Shown here piece by piece: positions 37,808 to 47,053 of a DNA stretch of 64,000 bases (the stretch's first letter is position 1; every line of letters begins with the position of its first letter). The DNA is taken from NCBI GenBank assembly GCA_024235695.1, contig JACKLX010000004.1, forward strand, positions 124,001 through 188,000, given 5' to 3'. The stretch is from Accumulibacter sp. GTDB lineage: Bacteria; Pseudomonadota; Gammaproteobacteria; Burkholderiales; Rhodocyclaceae. The position numbers and the translations under genes are program-made. Below the pieces are notes generated by a model that made no database searches, had not been told where the DNA came from, and worked only from the letters and a program-made list of their open reading frames with translations.

Positions 37808-38181
37808 GACGGCAGGCGTGGCCACGAACGATCTGCCGGCTCGCCCGAGGTCGACGCCGGCGGCAGCCCGGACGCCGGCGCGCGCGGCAGATGCAGCATC
37901 AACAGCTCGCTGCCGAGCAGGGTGACATGACCGTTGCGGCGATTGTCACCGGTATCGCTATACTCGAAATGATAGATCCGACGCAGGCGCAGCCGGCCCT
38001 CATCGTCACGAGCCGGGCGCAGCGATCCGAGTGCGACGGTATCGTCAAGCAGCTGCAGATCGTCGGCAGCACAGGCCGCACGTGCGGCGCGGATACCCGC
38101 GTCACGTGCCCGGAAGCTGTCGATCCAGAACCAGCCCGCGGCCAGCATGCCGAGCAGGCTGAGAATCTCCATCCACGGCAT
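37804..38181 (-). CDS. DUF3301 domain membrane protein
   Basis: 125 residues. An N-terminal transmembrane helix (WMEILSLLGMLAAGWFWIDSF) is followed by RARDAGIRAARAACAADDLQLLDDTVAL, the DUF3301 signature, and a short beta-rich region (RRIYHFEYSDTGDNRRNGHV). Function unknown. Translationally coupled to acpH. Confidence 0.83.
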   Translation of the reverse strand: MPWMEILSLLGMLAAGWFWIDSFRARDAGIRAARAACAADDLQLLDDTVALGSLRPARDDEGRLRLRRIYHFEYSDTGDNRRNGHVTLLGSELLMLHLPRAPASGLPPASTSGEPADRSWPRLPS

Positions 38182-38449
38182 CGCCGGCCCCTACCGCCGC
38201 GGCCGGATGCGGCTCGGCGAGCTGCTCGCCGCCGCCTCGCGCCGGCAATTCCGGGCGGGCCGGCCACGCAGGGCGTCGGTGGTCATCTGTCGCGTTTGTC
38301 GAGTAGCACTGTGGATGGCCCTGGTTGTTTGAATCACGGCCCGTCCGATGGTCGCCGATGACGGTGCAGCCGCTGCCCAAGCGGGCGCGTCGTGGATCAC
38401 CGACAGCGACCCGTCGCGATCACCACGAGCTTGGCTATACTAGCGAAAA

Positions 38450-39922
38450 ATGGCCCACACCACATCCCGACCGAGCTCGGCACGACCATCCGCCGCTCGT
38501 CCAATCGCCGCCATCGCTGCCATCGCCACGCTGTTTGCTGCCTTTCCTGCCACCCTGGCGGCCCTGGAAGCCAGTGATCCGTTCGACACTCGCGCCATCA
38601 CCCCGCCGCGTCCGATGCTCGCGCCCGTCACGCCGGGCAGCAGTAACCTGCCGTGCCAGGCGCTGCCGGCCGATGGCGCCTATGGTGTGCTCGAAGTCAT
38701 CGACCTGGCGCTGTGCAAGAATCCGCGTACGCGCGAGCTGTGGTCCGTTGCCCGCGTCCAGGCGGCGCAGGTCGGTCTGGCGCAGACCGATTTTCTGCCG
38801 ACACTCGATGCGCGCCTGACCGCCAGTCGCGCCAGGATCGATTCGCGCGCTGTCAGCCAGCGCGGTGCCGCACTGACGCTGTCGTGGCTGCTGGTCGACT
38901 TCGGCGCCCGCTCGGCCAATCTCGAAGTGGCACGACAGTTGCTCAGCGCCGCCGCGGCGACCCTCGACGCGACCGTCCAGAGTGTCTTTCTCGACGCCCT
39001 GCAGGCTTACTACAACACCCAGGCTGCGCGCGCCGCGGTCACCGCGGCAACACAGTCGGAAAAGGCGAGCCGCGAGAGCCTGTCGGCCGCCGAGGTACGC
39101 TACCGAGTCGGCAGCGGCACGCCCGCCGACCGCCTGCAAGCGCAGACCGCCTGGTCACAGGCGACGCTCAACCGGATCAGGACCGAGGGCGTACTGCGCA
39201 ACGCGCTCGGCCGCCTGGCCAAGGTAATGGGACTCGATGCCGACCAGCCACTGCGACTTGACGAGATCCCTGCGGTAGCGCCCGAATCGGCGCTCGACGC
39301 GAGCTTCGACCGCGACGTCGCCGCGCTGATCGCCGAGGCACGCGAACGTCGCCCCGACATGAAAGCGGCAGAAGCCGAACTGCGGGCCGCACAGGCCGGC
39401 ATCGCCTACGCACGCGCCGCCGGCCGGCCGACCATCTCGCTGAGCGGCGGACCGCAATGGCAGGATCTCGGCGAGCTGTCGAGCCACGGCAACGCCATCG
39501 GCCTGACCTTCAGCGTGCCGATCTTTTCCGGTTTCAACACCACTTACAACATCCGCGCTGCCGAAGCGAGAAGCGATGTCCAGGCAGCCCGCCTGGACGA
39601 CACCCGCCAACAGGTGGCGCTCGACGTCTGGGAGGCGTACCAGAGCCTGAGCACCGCCAGCCAGACGATCAGGAGCACCGTCGACCTGCTGGCCAGCGCC
39701 GAGCAGTCCGAGCGCGTCGCGCTTGGCCGTTACAAGGCCGGCGTCGGCAATATCCTCGACGTCCTCAACGCCCAGAGCGCGCTTGCCACGGCCCGCCTGC
39801 AACGCATCCAGGCGATGCTCGACTGGCACGTCTCGCGCGCCACGCTGGCCAGAGCCATAGGCATTCTCGACAGCAGCCTGTTGCTGTCGGTCGGCCGCGA
39901 TCGGAAAAACCGCAACCCATGA
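38450..39922 (+). CDS. TolC-family outer-membrane efflux protein
   Basis: 490 residues. Signal-like hydrophobic start (AAIAAIATLFAAFPATLAAL) and two OEP repeats with long helices (LEVARQLLSAAAATLDATVQSVF; AGIAYARAAGRPTISLSGG; YKAGVGNILDVLNAQSALATAR). It is the outer-membrane channel of the tripartite efflux/secretion operon that follows, overlapping the adaptor gene as ATGA (39919-39922). TATACT at 38436 is so near the ATG that a leaderless transcript is possible but unproven. Confidence 0.92.
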   Translation: MAHTTSRPSSARPSAARPIAAIAAIATLFAAFPATLAALEASDPFDTRAITPPRPMLAPVTPGSSNLPCQALPADGAYGVLEVIDLALCKNPRTRELWSVARVQAAQVGLAQTDFLPTLDARLTASRARIDSRAVSQRGAALTLSWLLVDFGARSANLEVARQLLSAAAATLDATVQSVFLDALQAYYNTQAARAAVTAATQSEKASRESLSAAEVRYRVGSGTPADRLQAQTAWSQATLNRIRTEGVLRNALGRLAKVMGLDADQPLRLDEIPAVAPESALDASFDRDVAALIAEARERRPDMKAAEAELRAAQAGIAYARAAGRPTISLSGGPQWQDLGELSSHGNAIGLTFSVPIFSGFNTTYNIRAAEARSDVQAARLDDTRQQVALDVWEAYQSLSTASQTIRSTVDLLASAEQSERVALGRYKAGVGNILDVLNAQSALATARLQRIQAMLDWHVSRATLARAIGILDSSLLLSVGRDRKNRNP

Positions 39923-41112
39923 CAATTTCGCCCGGAAAATCGGCCATCGCCGTCGTGCTGGTCGCCCTGACCGCCGGCGCCGTCTACTGGCAGAGCCACA
40001 ACGCCGCCCAGACACCCGAACAGCGCTACAAGCTGCAGACGGTCGAGCGGGGCAACGTCACCCAGACGGTCTCCGCCAATGGCACCCTCAACCCGGTGGT
40101 GCTGGTCAACGTCGGCACGCAGGTTTCCGGGACGGTGACCAGGCTGTATGTCGATTTCAATGACAAGGTCGAGAAGGGACAGCCGCTGCTCGAACTCGAC
40201 GACTCGCTGCTGGCGGCGCAGGCGCGACAGTCGGCCGCCAATGTGCTCAATGTGTCGGCGGCGCTGGACCTGGCACGGGCCAATGAAGCGCGCATGCGGG
40301 CGCTGTTCGCGCAGGAGTACGTGTCGCGCCAGGAACTCGAGCAGGCGGTGCAGGCGCGCCGGTCGACCGAGGCACAACTGGCGCAGGCCAGGGCCGCCGC
40401 CGACAAGGACCGGGTCAACCTGCGCTATACCACCATCCGCTCGCCGGTCTCGGGCGTCGTCGTCGACCGCGTCGTCGACCTCGGGCAAACCGTCGCCGCC
40501 AGCCTGCAGACGCCGACGCTGATCAAGATCGCCCAGGACCTGTCCGAAATGCGCATCGACTCGAGCTTCGCCGAAGCCGATATCGGCAAGATCAGGGAGG
40601 GACAGAAGGTCCGTTTCACGGTCGACGCCTTCCCCGACCGGAGTTTCGAAGGCGCCGTACAGCAGATCCGCCTCAACCCGACCAGCCAGCAGAACGTCGT
40701 CACTTACAACGTCCGCGTCTCGCTCTCGAACCCTGAACACATCCTGCTCCCCGGCATGACCGCCTACGTCAGCATCGCTGTCGCCAGCCGCGACGATGTC
40801 CTGCTGGTCGCCAACGCCGCACTGCGTTTCAAACCACCGGTCGACGCCGACGACAAGAGCAATGGCAAGACGACGGTGCCGACGCGTTCCGGTGATCGCG
40901 CGAGGGACGCCAAGGGCGCCGGTAACAGCGGCACCGTACACGTGATCGACAACGGCCGCCTGAAAGCGGTGAACGTGCTGCTCGGGATCACCGACAACCG
41001 CAACACGGAAGTGCTCGGCGGCGACCTGAAAGCCGGCGACCGGGTGGTCGTCGGCGAGAACCACGGCAATGCGGGCGGCAAGCCGAGCAGCATCGGCATG
41101 CGCTTGTTCTGA
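39919..41112 (+). CDS. macA: MacA-type periplasmic adaptor protein
   Basis: 397 residues starting at the ATGA overlap with the tolC-like gene; the longer open frame from 39457 is a shadow. A membrane anchor (SAIAVVLVALTAGAVYW), lipoyl-like and hairpin regions (VGTQVSGTVTRLYVDFNDKV, ANEARMRALFAQEYVSRQEL) and the beta-barrel (GMTAYVSIAV) fit HlyD/MacA adaptors. Long coiled-coil hairpin between about 95 and 160. It links the MacB transporter and TolC. Confidence 0.9.
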   Translation: MTISPGKSAIAVVLVALTAGAVYWQSHNAAQTPEQRYKLQTVERGNVTQTVSANGTLNPVVLVNVGTQVSGTVTRLYVDFNDKVEKGQPLLELDDSLLAAQARQSAANVLNVSAALDLARANEARMRALFAQEYVSRQELEQAVQARRSTEAQLAQARAAADKDRVNLRYTTIRSPVSGVVVDRVVDLGQTVAASLQTPTLIKIAQDLSEMRIDSSFAEADIGKIREGQKVRFTVDAFPDRSFEGAVQQIRLNPTSQQNVVTYNVRVSLSNPEHILLPGMTAYVSIAVASRDDVLLVANAALRFKPPVDADDKSNGKTTVPTRSGDRARDAKGAGNSGTVHVIDNGRLKAVNVLLGITDNRNTEVLGGDLKAGDRVVVGENHGNAGGKPSSIGMRLF

Positions 41113-41822
41113 TGTCGCAGCCACTGATTCGGGTCGTCGGGCTAGGCAAGTCCTATCGCACTGCCGCCGGACCATTCCCGGCGCTCAGGGGCGTCGATCT
41201 GGGCGTCGACGCCGGCGAGTTCGTGGCGATCATGGGGCAGTCCGGGTCCGGCAAGTCGACCTTCATGAACCTGCTCGGCTGCCTCGACACACCGAGCAGC
41301 GGCGACTATTTCCTCGCTGGCCGCAACGTCGCCCATCTCGGCGACGACGAGTTGGCGGCGCTGCGCAACCGGACCCTCGGTTTCGTCTTCCAGGGTTTCA
41401 ACCTGCTGCCGCGGATGAACCTCGAAGACAACGTCGGCCTGCCGCTGGTCTATGCCGGCGTCGAACGCGAGCAGCGACGGCGGCGGGCGCGACAGGAACT
41501 GCAGCGTGTCGGCCTGCACGCCTACGCCGACTCGCTGCCCAGCCGCATCTCGGGCGGTCAGCAGCAGCGCGTGGCGATCGCCCGCGCACTGGTCAACTCG
41601 CCACAGCTGATCCTCGCCGACGAACCGACCGGCAACCTCGACAGCCATACCAGCGAAGAGATCATGGCGCTTTTTGCCCAACTCAACCGCGACGGCATCA
41701 CCATCCTGCTGGTCACCCACGAGGCCGACATCGCCGCCCACGCGAAGCGGCAGGTCCGCTTTCTCGACGGGCTGATCGTCAGCGACATCACGACGCCAGC
41801 CGGGGCGCTCGCCCGATGCTGA
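41112..41822 (+). CDS. macB: MacB-type ABC transporter ATPase
   Basis: 236 residues. Walker A GQSGSGKST, signature ISGGQQQR, Walker B LILADEPTGNLDS and H-loop VTHEADIA. Starts inside the stop of macA (TGATG) and overlaps the permease by seven bases. ATPase and permease are separate here, unlike E. coli MacB where they are fused. Confidence 0.93.
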   Translation: MSQPLIRVVGLGKSYRTAAGPFPALRGVDLGVDAGEFVAIMGQSGSGKSTFMNLLGCLDTPSSGDYFLAGRNVAHLGDDELAALRNRTLGFVFQGFNLLPRMNLEDNVGLPLVYAGVEREQRRRRARQELQRVGLHAYADSLPSRISGGQQQRVAIARALVNSPQLILADEPTGNLDSHTSEEIMALFAQLNRDGITILLVTHEADIAAHAKRQVRFLDGLIVSDITTPAGALARC

Positions 41823-43036
41823 AGGCGATGCTCGGCGAAGCGTGGTACGCGATGGGCGCCAACCGCCTGCGCACCGCGCTGACCATGCTCGGCATGGTCA
41901 TCGGCGTCGGCTCGGTGGTGCTGATGATGGCCATCGGCCAGGGAGCCCAATATGCCGTCGCGCAAACCATCAGCACCATGGGCAGCAATCTGTACATCCT
42001 GATCTCCGGTTCGACCAGCGCCGGAGGCCTGCGCAGCGGCGGTGGCGGCGGCCCGTCGCTGAACGTCGGCGACGCCGAGGCGATCGCCGAACTCGACGGC
42101 GTCAGCCAGGTCGCGCCGGTCCATCAGGGACGACAGCAACTGGTGCACGGCCCGAACAACTGGAGCGCGACAGTGGTCGGCACGACGCCCGCCTACCTCG
42201 ACGCCCGCGCGTGGACGATCGCCAGCGGTCATCCCTTCGGCGACTCGGATGTCCGCTCGGCGACCCGTGTGGCACTGATTGGCCAGACCACCGCCGACAA
42301 CCTGTTCGGCGCCGAAGATCCGGTCGGCAAGGCGATCCGCATCCAGCAGAGTCCCTTCGTGGTGATCGGCGTGCTCGGCCAGAAAGGGCAAAATCTCGAC
42401 GGCCGCGACCAGGACGACACCGTGATCGTGCCGCTGACTACCGCCCAGCGCAAGATCTTCGGCACGCCTTTCCCGGGCTCGGTGCGGCTGATCATGGTCC
42501 AGGCCAGCTCGGCCGAGGCAATGCCGGCGGTCGAAGCGGGCATGATCGCCCTGCTCCGCCAGCGCCACCGGCTGCGCGACGGGCAGGACAACGATTTCTA
42601 CGTCCGCAACCTGACCGCGGCCGCTGATTCGGCGGCCGAAACGACGCGCGTGATGTCGGTCCTGCTCGGTGCGATCGCTTCGGTGTCGCTGCTGGTCGGC
42701 GGCATCGGGATCATGAACATCATGCTCGTCTCGGTGACCGAACGAACGCGCGAAATCGGCATCCGGATGGCCATCGGCGCCAGGCAGAAGGACATCCTCG
42801 CGCAGTTCCTGCTCGAAGCGCTGATGATCTCGGTCGCCGGCTGCCTGATCGGACTGCTGCTCGGCATCGCCGGCGCGCTGCTGATCAACACCATGATCGA
42901 CATGGTGATCGTCATTTCAGGCGCCTCGGTGCTGGTTGCCTTCGGCGTCGCCGCCGGCATCGGCATCTTCTTCGGTTACTATCCGGCACGCCGCGCTGCC
43001 GCGCTCGACCCGATCGACGCGCTGCGCCACCAATAG
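41816..43036 (+). CDS. MacB-type ABC transporter permease
   Basis: 406 residues. The N-terminal MacB-core domain ([21 protein letters not shown], periplasmic region from about 60 to 260) is followed by the C-terminal FtsX domain with three helices ([20 protein letters not shown], then [21 protein letters not shown]). The start at 41816 is chosen by the overlap with the ATPase and the family; the open frame extends upstream in shadow. Together with the preceding genes it should export a macrolide, peptide or lipid-type substrate through TolC. Confidence 0.92.
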   Translation: MLKAMLGEAWYAMGANRLRTALTMLGMVIGVGSVVLMMAIGQGAQYAVAQTISTMGSNLYILISGSTSAGGLRSGGGGGPSLNVGDAEAIAELDGVSQVAPVHQGRQQLVHGPNNWSATVVGTTPAYLDARAWTIASGHPFGDSDVRSATRVALIGQTTADNLFGAEDPVGKAIRIQQSPFVVIGVLGQKGQNLDGRDQDDTVIVPLTTAQRKIFGTPFPGSVRLIMVQASSAEAMPAVEAGMIALLRQRHRLRDGQDNDFYVRNLTAAADSAAETTRVMSVLLGAIASVSLLVGGIGIMNIMLVSVTERTREIGIRMAIGARQKDILAQFLLEALMISVAGCLIGLLLGIAGALLINTMIDMVIVISGASVLVAFGVAAGIGIFFGYYPARRAAALDPIDALRHQ

Positions 43037-43048
43037 GCCGGCAGGCGC

Positions 43049-43054
43049 TACAAT
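43049..43054 (+). promoter_or_regulatory. Possible -10 box of the gamma-carbonic-anhydrase gene
   Basis: GCTACAAT lies 33 bases before the ATG. Only the -10-like hexamer is seen. Confidence 0.3.
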
Positions 43055-43086
43055 CCGTGCTCCGAAACGACCGCGAGACCTACGCC

Positions 43087-43608
43087 ATGCCCATCTTCGC
43101 CATCGGCAGCCGCCGCCCGCAGCTCGACCCGCGCAGCTGGGTCGCCCCAACCGCGATCGTCATCGGCGATGTTCGCCTGGCGCGTAATGCATCGATCTGG
43201 TGGAACGCCACGCTGCGCGGCGACAACGACCCGATCAGCATCGGCGAGAACAGCAACATCCAGGACAACTCGGTGCTGCACACCGACGAAGGCGTGCCAC
43301 TGACCGTCGGCCGCGACGTCACCGTCGGCCACCTCGTGATGCTGCACGGCTGTACCATCGGCGACGGTTCGCTGATCGGCATCGGCTCGGTGCTGCTCAA
43401 CCATGCGGTGATCGGCAAGGGCTGCATCGTCGGCGCCAACACGCTGGTCCCGGAAGGCAAGGTGTTCCCCGACCATTCGCTGATCGTCGGTTCGCCCGGC
43501 AAGGTAGTTCGCCAACTCGGCAGCGAGGAAGTCGAGCGCCTGCGACACAGCGCCGAGCACTATGTCGCCAACTGGCAGCGCTACGCGCGCGAACTCGAAG
43601 CTCTGTAG
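43087..43608 (+). CDS. Gamma-class carbonic anhydrase family protein (YrdA-like)
   Basis: 173 residues of left-handed beta-helix hexapeptide repeats ([38 protein letters not shown]). Zn ligand histidines are present: His in VLHTDEG and two in [13 protein letters not shown]. The start at 43087 matches the family; a longer frame to 43057 exists. Likely a trimeric cytoplasmic carbonic anhydrase or related hydratase. Confidence 0.9.
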   Translation: MPIFAIGSRRPQLDPRSWVAPTAIVIGDVRLARNASIWWNATLRGDNDPISIGENSNIQDNSVLHTDEGVPLTVGRDVTVGHLVMLHGCTIGDGSLIGIGSVLLNHAVIGKGCIVGANTLVPEGKVFPDHSLIVGSPGKVVRQLGSEEVERLRHSAEHYVANWQRYARELEAL

Positions 43609-43624
43609 ACTCGACGCTCGGTAC

Positions 43625-43652
43625 TATCGAAGCCCCGTTATCGAAGCTCCGT
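43625..43652. repeat. 14-base tandem repeat next to the intron 3' exon
   Basis: TATCGAAGCCCCGT is followed directly by TATCGAAGCTCCGT (13 of 14 identical). Confidence 0.6.
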
Positions 43653-43677
43653 GATACGCCTGGCCGAGCAAACCGAG

Positions 43678-43750
43678 ATCGAGTAGGGGACGAAGTTACC
43701 CCCGTCGCCCTCTCACACCACCGTACGTGCGGTTCCGCATACGGCGGTTC
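43678..43750 (-). ncRNA. Group II intron domains V and VI
   Basis: Domain V folds as ACCGCCGTA / TACGGTGGT with the two-base CG bulge, then TGCG-GAAC-CGCA. It carries a CGC triad rather than AGC, as in group IIC introns. A second G/C-rich stem (GGGG...CCCC) ending in CTACTCGAT is domain VI. Confidence 0.8.
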
Positions 43751-43751
43751 A

Positions 43752-45146
43752 TCAAACCTGCTGGAAGCGTCGCTGAGTAGCCAGCAACGAAACCAACCCC
43801 AATGTGTCAAGAAAGCGTTTGGGATAGGCCGCGTTCATATGGCTCGCACCGGCGTTCCACCAGGGGCCACGTCCGTTGCTTGCCGCTCTCCATGCTCGCG
43901 TCCCGTCCAACCCTCGCGCCTGTAATCGCTTGTTACGGGTGGCCGGACGCTTCCATTGCCGCCAGAGCTGGCAACGCAGTTTGCGCCGTATCCATCCGTC
44001 CAAGTCCTGCAGCACACCTATTACCTCGGTCAGCCGGAAATAGGATGTCCAGCCGCGCAGCACGGGGTTAAGGGCGTTGATCGTTTGGCCGAGGTTGCGA
44101 AAGGCATTCCCGACGACGATTTCACGCACTTTGTCTTTCAGCCGCTTCACACTGCCAGCCGCGATCTTCAGACGTGCCTGCTTGTGCCGTGTGACGCTAT
44201 ACCCCAGAAACTTCCGCTGCCAAGGCCGTGCGACGGCGCTCTTGTCCCGATTGACCCGAAGCTTCAATTTCTTCTCCAGATATTCGGTCATCGCCTCCAT
44301 CGCGTGCTGCCCTGCCATTTCGCGTTTGACGTAGATGTTGCAGTCATCGGCATAGCGGCAGAACAGATGCCCCCGGCGCTCCAGTTCGCGATCCAAGTCG
44401 GTCAGGAGGATGTTCGACAGCAACGGTGACAGCGGTCCGCCTTGCGGCGTGCCTTCCGTCCTTGCGCTGACCGTTCCGTCTGACATCATGCCCGCTTCCA
44501 GGTAACGCCGGATCAGTTTCAGAACCCGTTCATCCTCTACCCGGCGCGCCACTCTCGACATCAGAATGTCGTGATTTACCCGGTCAAAGAATTTCTCCAA
44601 GTCGAGGTCGACCACCCAACGGTGATCCTCCCTGATAGTGCCTTGCGCTCGTTGCACCGCTTGCCATGCATTGCGGCCCGGTCGGAACCCGTAGCTGTGT
44701 TCGGAGAATTCAGGCTCAAATGCCGGTTGTAGAACTTGCAGCAGCGCTTGCTGGATCAGTCGATCCAGCACCGTCGGGATACCCAGTATCCGTACCCCGC
44801 CTTTGGGTTTCGGCATTTCCACTTTCCGGATTGCCGCTGGCAAATAGTCGCCTGCCAGAAGTGCTCTCTTGACGCTTGGCCAGTGCTGTTGCAGCCATGC
44901 CTTGAGTTCGAACACGGTGAGTCCATCGACTCCTGCCGCGCCCTTGTTCCGCAGTACCCGCTCATACGCTTGCCAGAGCTTGCTTCGTTCGACCACGGCG
45001 TCCATCCCTTGCCGCAGCCCTTCCGCTTTCGTTTGCCCATCCGCCACCGTGCCAACCTCAGCGCCCAACTCGGTCAATGGCGAAATCCGTCCGCCTCCCT
45101 CCGTGTCAGGTGCAGTTGCCTGCTTTATTGCTTCATCGATTTGCAT
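43752..45146 (-). CDS. ltrA: Group II intron reverse transcriptase/maturase
   Basis: 464 residues from the ATG at 45144-45146 (QIDEAIKQATAP). RT blocks: VDLDLEKFFDRVNHDIL, GTPQGGPLSPLLSNILL, the catalytic RYADD, and KLRVNRDKSAVARPWQRKFLG. The maturase (X) domain follows (NALNPVLRGWTSYFRLTE), and the protein ends without an En/HNH domain. It should splice and retromobilise its host intron. The frame is open upstream to 45326 and other starts are possible. Intact, so the intron may still be active. Confidence 0.93.
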   Translation of the reverse strand: MQIDEAIKQATAPDTEGGGRISPLTELGAEVGTVADGQTKAEGLRQGMDAVVERSKLWQAYERVLRNKGAAGVDGLTVFELKAWLQQHWPSVKRALLAGDYLPAAIRKVEMPKPKGGVRILGIPTVLDRLIQQALLQVLQPAFEPEFSEHSYGFRPGRNAWQAVQRAQGTIREDHRWVVDLDLEKFFDRVNHDILMSRVARRVEDERVLKLIRRYLEAGMMSDGTVSARTEGTPQGGPLSPLLSNILLTDLDRELERRGHLFCRYADDCNIYVKREMAGQHAMEAMTEYLEKKLKLRVNRDKSAVARPWQRKFLGYSVTRHKQARLKIAAGSVKRLKDKVREIVVGNAFRNLGQTINALNPVLRGWTSYFRLTEVIGVLQDLDGWIRRKLRCQLWRQWKRPATRNKRLQARGLDGTRAWRAASNGRGPWWNAGASHMNAAYPKRFLDTLGLVSLLATQRRFQQV

Positions 45147-45303
45147 CGAGGTCGAATGTCCTAATCGCGTTGTTCGATGTTCAGGCCTTCGGTCAGAGTT
45201 CTTCTCGGGCACTCCGCTTCGTCCCCAACCTACCATGCCTTCGGCTGACTTCTGAACGCGCATCCCGGCACCTCTCGACGTCGGTAGCACAAGGCACGCA
45301 TGC

Positions 45304-45334
<31 letters not shown>

Positions 45335-45580
45335 ACGCTTATGCCTGTCGGATCTACGTCGTAGCGTTCCGTACAGGTTTCGGGCTTTGATGATAGGCGA
45401 CACCTCACCCCGCTACGCCGACTCGTAGCCGCTTCCTGTTCGTCAGGCCAGCGCTTTGCCTTCGGCTTCCTCCAAATTCACAGTCGCCCGCGACACCCTT
45501 GCCTTTCAGCTAACTCTTCCCCTTGTCGGGCGAGTAGAGGACTTGCACCTCCAAGTAAGTGCGCCCTGCCGGGCGCACAC

Positions 45581-45606
45581 AAAAAAAAAGGGCGCCAACG
45601 GCGCCC
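45581..45606 (-). terminator. Rho-independent terminator of the PEP-CTERM gene
   Basis: GGGCGCC (45590-45596) and GGCGCCC (45600-45606) form a seven-base-pair stem with a three-base loop, followed on the minus strand by nine T residues (45581-45589). The intron begins two bases after the T-tract. Confidence 0.85.
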
Positions 45607-45634
45607 TTCTCTACTACCCGAAGGCAACTGCGAA

Positions 45635-46483
45635 TCAGCCGCGACGACGGCGTCCGACCATACCGCCACCCAGCAGACCGAGGGCCAGCAGCGCCAGCGT
45701 ACCGGGCTCCGGTACTTCGGCGATGCCGCGGGTATTCAGCGTGCCCTGCAGACACCACTGACCAGAGGCTGCGGTACCGGTGCTACAACCAACCGTCAGA
45801 CCACTCGAGATGTCGAAGGGATTGAGCACGAAGTTGTTGACCGACTCGGTGTAGGCAAGATCGGCGAAACCGCCGACCGCGTCGGGCACGCCATTGCCGT
45901 CGAGGAAGGTCTCGAAGGCGGCATTGCCAGCACCGGCGACGATGTCGAGCAGGCCGTTGCCGAAGAAGTTCAGCGACGCACCACTGAGGTTACCCGACGA
46001 GACGCTGACCGCTGCCGGTGACGCGCCACCACCGAGATTGGGGTGACCGACCATTTTCGCGTAGAGCGTGCCGGCCTGGATCGCCGTCACGTTGGCCGGC
46101 GAATTCTGGCTCAGCAGGTTGAGGAACGGACCGTTCAGGTAATAGACATTGACGTCCGTACCGGTAAACTCGACGGTCGTCGGCGAGGTGAAGGTTCCGC
46201 CGCTGTAATCCACCGTGTAGTACAGGCCACAGCCACCACCCGCGGTGCAGTAGTTGTTGTTGCCGTTGATCGTGGTGATGTAGCCGTAGCCGGTACCGGT
46301 ACCGGTTCCAGCAGGGGTCGTCGCCGGATTGATGAACTGCTGGGCAAGTGTCATCGTCTCCAGGTGGGCTGGCACTGCGCCGAGCGCCCCGAAGTCGATT
46401 CCTGCGACCACCACCGCGGAAGCAGGCGCACTTGCCATGCCCAGACCAGCGGCCAGCGACAGTGCGATTAGTTTCTTGTTCAT
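45635..46483 (-). CDS. PEP-CTERM sorting domain exported protein
   Basis: 282 residues. Signal peptide ([22 protein letters not shown]), a Gly/Thr/Asn-rich extracellular region with a possible disulfide ([11 protein letters not shown]), and a complete PEP-CTERM tail: [18 protein letters not shown] then RRRRG. Such proteins are processed by exosortase and are linked to exopolysaccharide or floc formation. A sigma-54 type promoter lies 74-89 bases upstream. The only cargo recognised is the sorting signal; the passenger function is unknown. Confidence 0.92.
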   Translation of the reverse strand: MNKKLIALSLAAGLGMASAPASAVVVAGIDFGALGAVPAHLETMTLAQQFINPATTPAGTGTGTGYGYITTINGNNNYCTAGGGCGLYYTVDYSGGTFTSPTTVEFTGTDVNVYYLNGPFLNLLSQNSPANVTAIQAGTLYAKMVGHPNLGGGASPAAVSVSSGNLSGASLNFFGNGLLDIVAGAGNAAFETFLDGNGVPDAVGGFADLAYTESVNNFVLNPFDISSGLTVGCSTGTAASGQWCLQGTLNTRGIAEVPEPGTLALLALGLLGGGMVGRRRRG

Positions 46484-46556
46484 TTAAACACCTCTCTTGT
46501 GTAGTGACCTAGTTACCTAGTAGTAGATTCTTGGAAGCAACCTGCACCCTTTTATT

Positions 46557-46572
46557 AGCAAGCGGCATGCCA
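46557..46572 (-). promoter_or_regulatory. Sigma-54 (RpoN) promoter of the PEP-CTERM gene
   Basis: The minus strand reads TGGCATG-CCGC-TTGCT, matching the -24/-12 consensus TGGCAYG-N4-TTGCW with correct GG-GC spacing. It lies 74 bases before the ATG. PEP-CTERM genes are known targets of the PrsK/PrsR-RpoN system. Confidence 0.75.
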
Positions 46573-47053
46573 GGCCCTGACGATATAACGTAACTCTTTG
46601 GATTAATGGCAATTGTTAGTTTTTCTTGTTCCTTCTGCCATCACCCGCCTGGGGCAAGTGTAAAAAAAACCGACACTCTGGGCAGCCCTCTTGCGCTCCT
46701 TCGGCAACGATCGCCGTCAAAGTGCGCTCGCCGAACCGGGACCACCCCCGCGCCTGGCGGCAACCATCCGGACTGACTGGGCGCCAGCCGATGCCGGCTA
46801 TGTCGAGCGGCGCATGCTTGACCCACTCCACGGCCTGAAACGCCACGGCCGTTCAGCGAGCAGCGAGTCTGGCACAAAGGGGGCGTTGCTTCAAGGTCGG
46901 CCACGGCGCGACCCATGCCAGCGATCGATGCCGATCACGATGGTCATCGTCTCCGCCGTCAAGGGCGAACCGCCGCGCGCCGGCGGGCCGGCACCGCGAG
47001 CACCATGACGCCTGGCAAGGAGCCGGCGGCACGCCTGTCCGCCACTGTCCCGA
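46573..47053. other. Intergenic region upstream of the PEP-CTERM gene, about 480 bases
   Basis: No supported gene. The part nearest the sigma-54 site is AT-rich and would be the place for activator (PrsR-like) binding; a run of eight A residues occurs near 46663. Small open frames on either strand have no recognisable product. Confidence 0.45.

Noticed and set aside
38436..38441. Leaderless promoter directly before the tolC-like gene
   Set aside because: TATACT is close to the ATG, but the -35 is poor; kept only as a remark in the gene entry.
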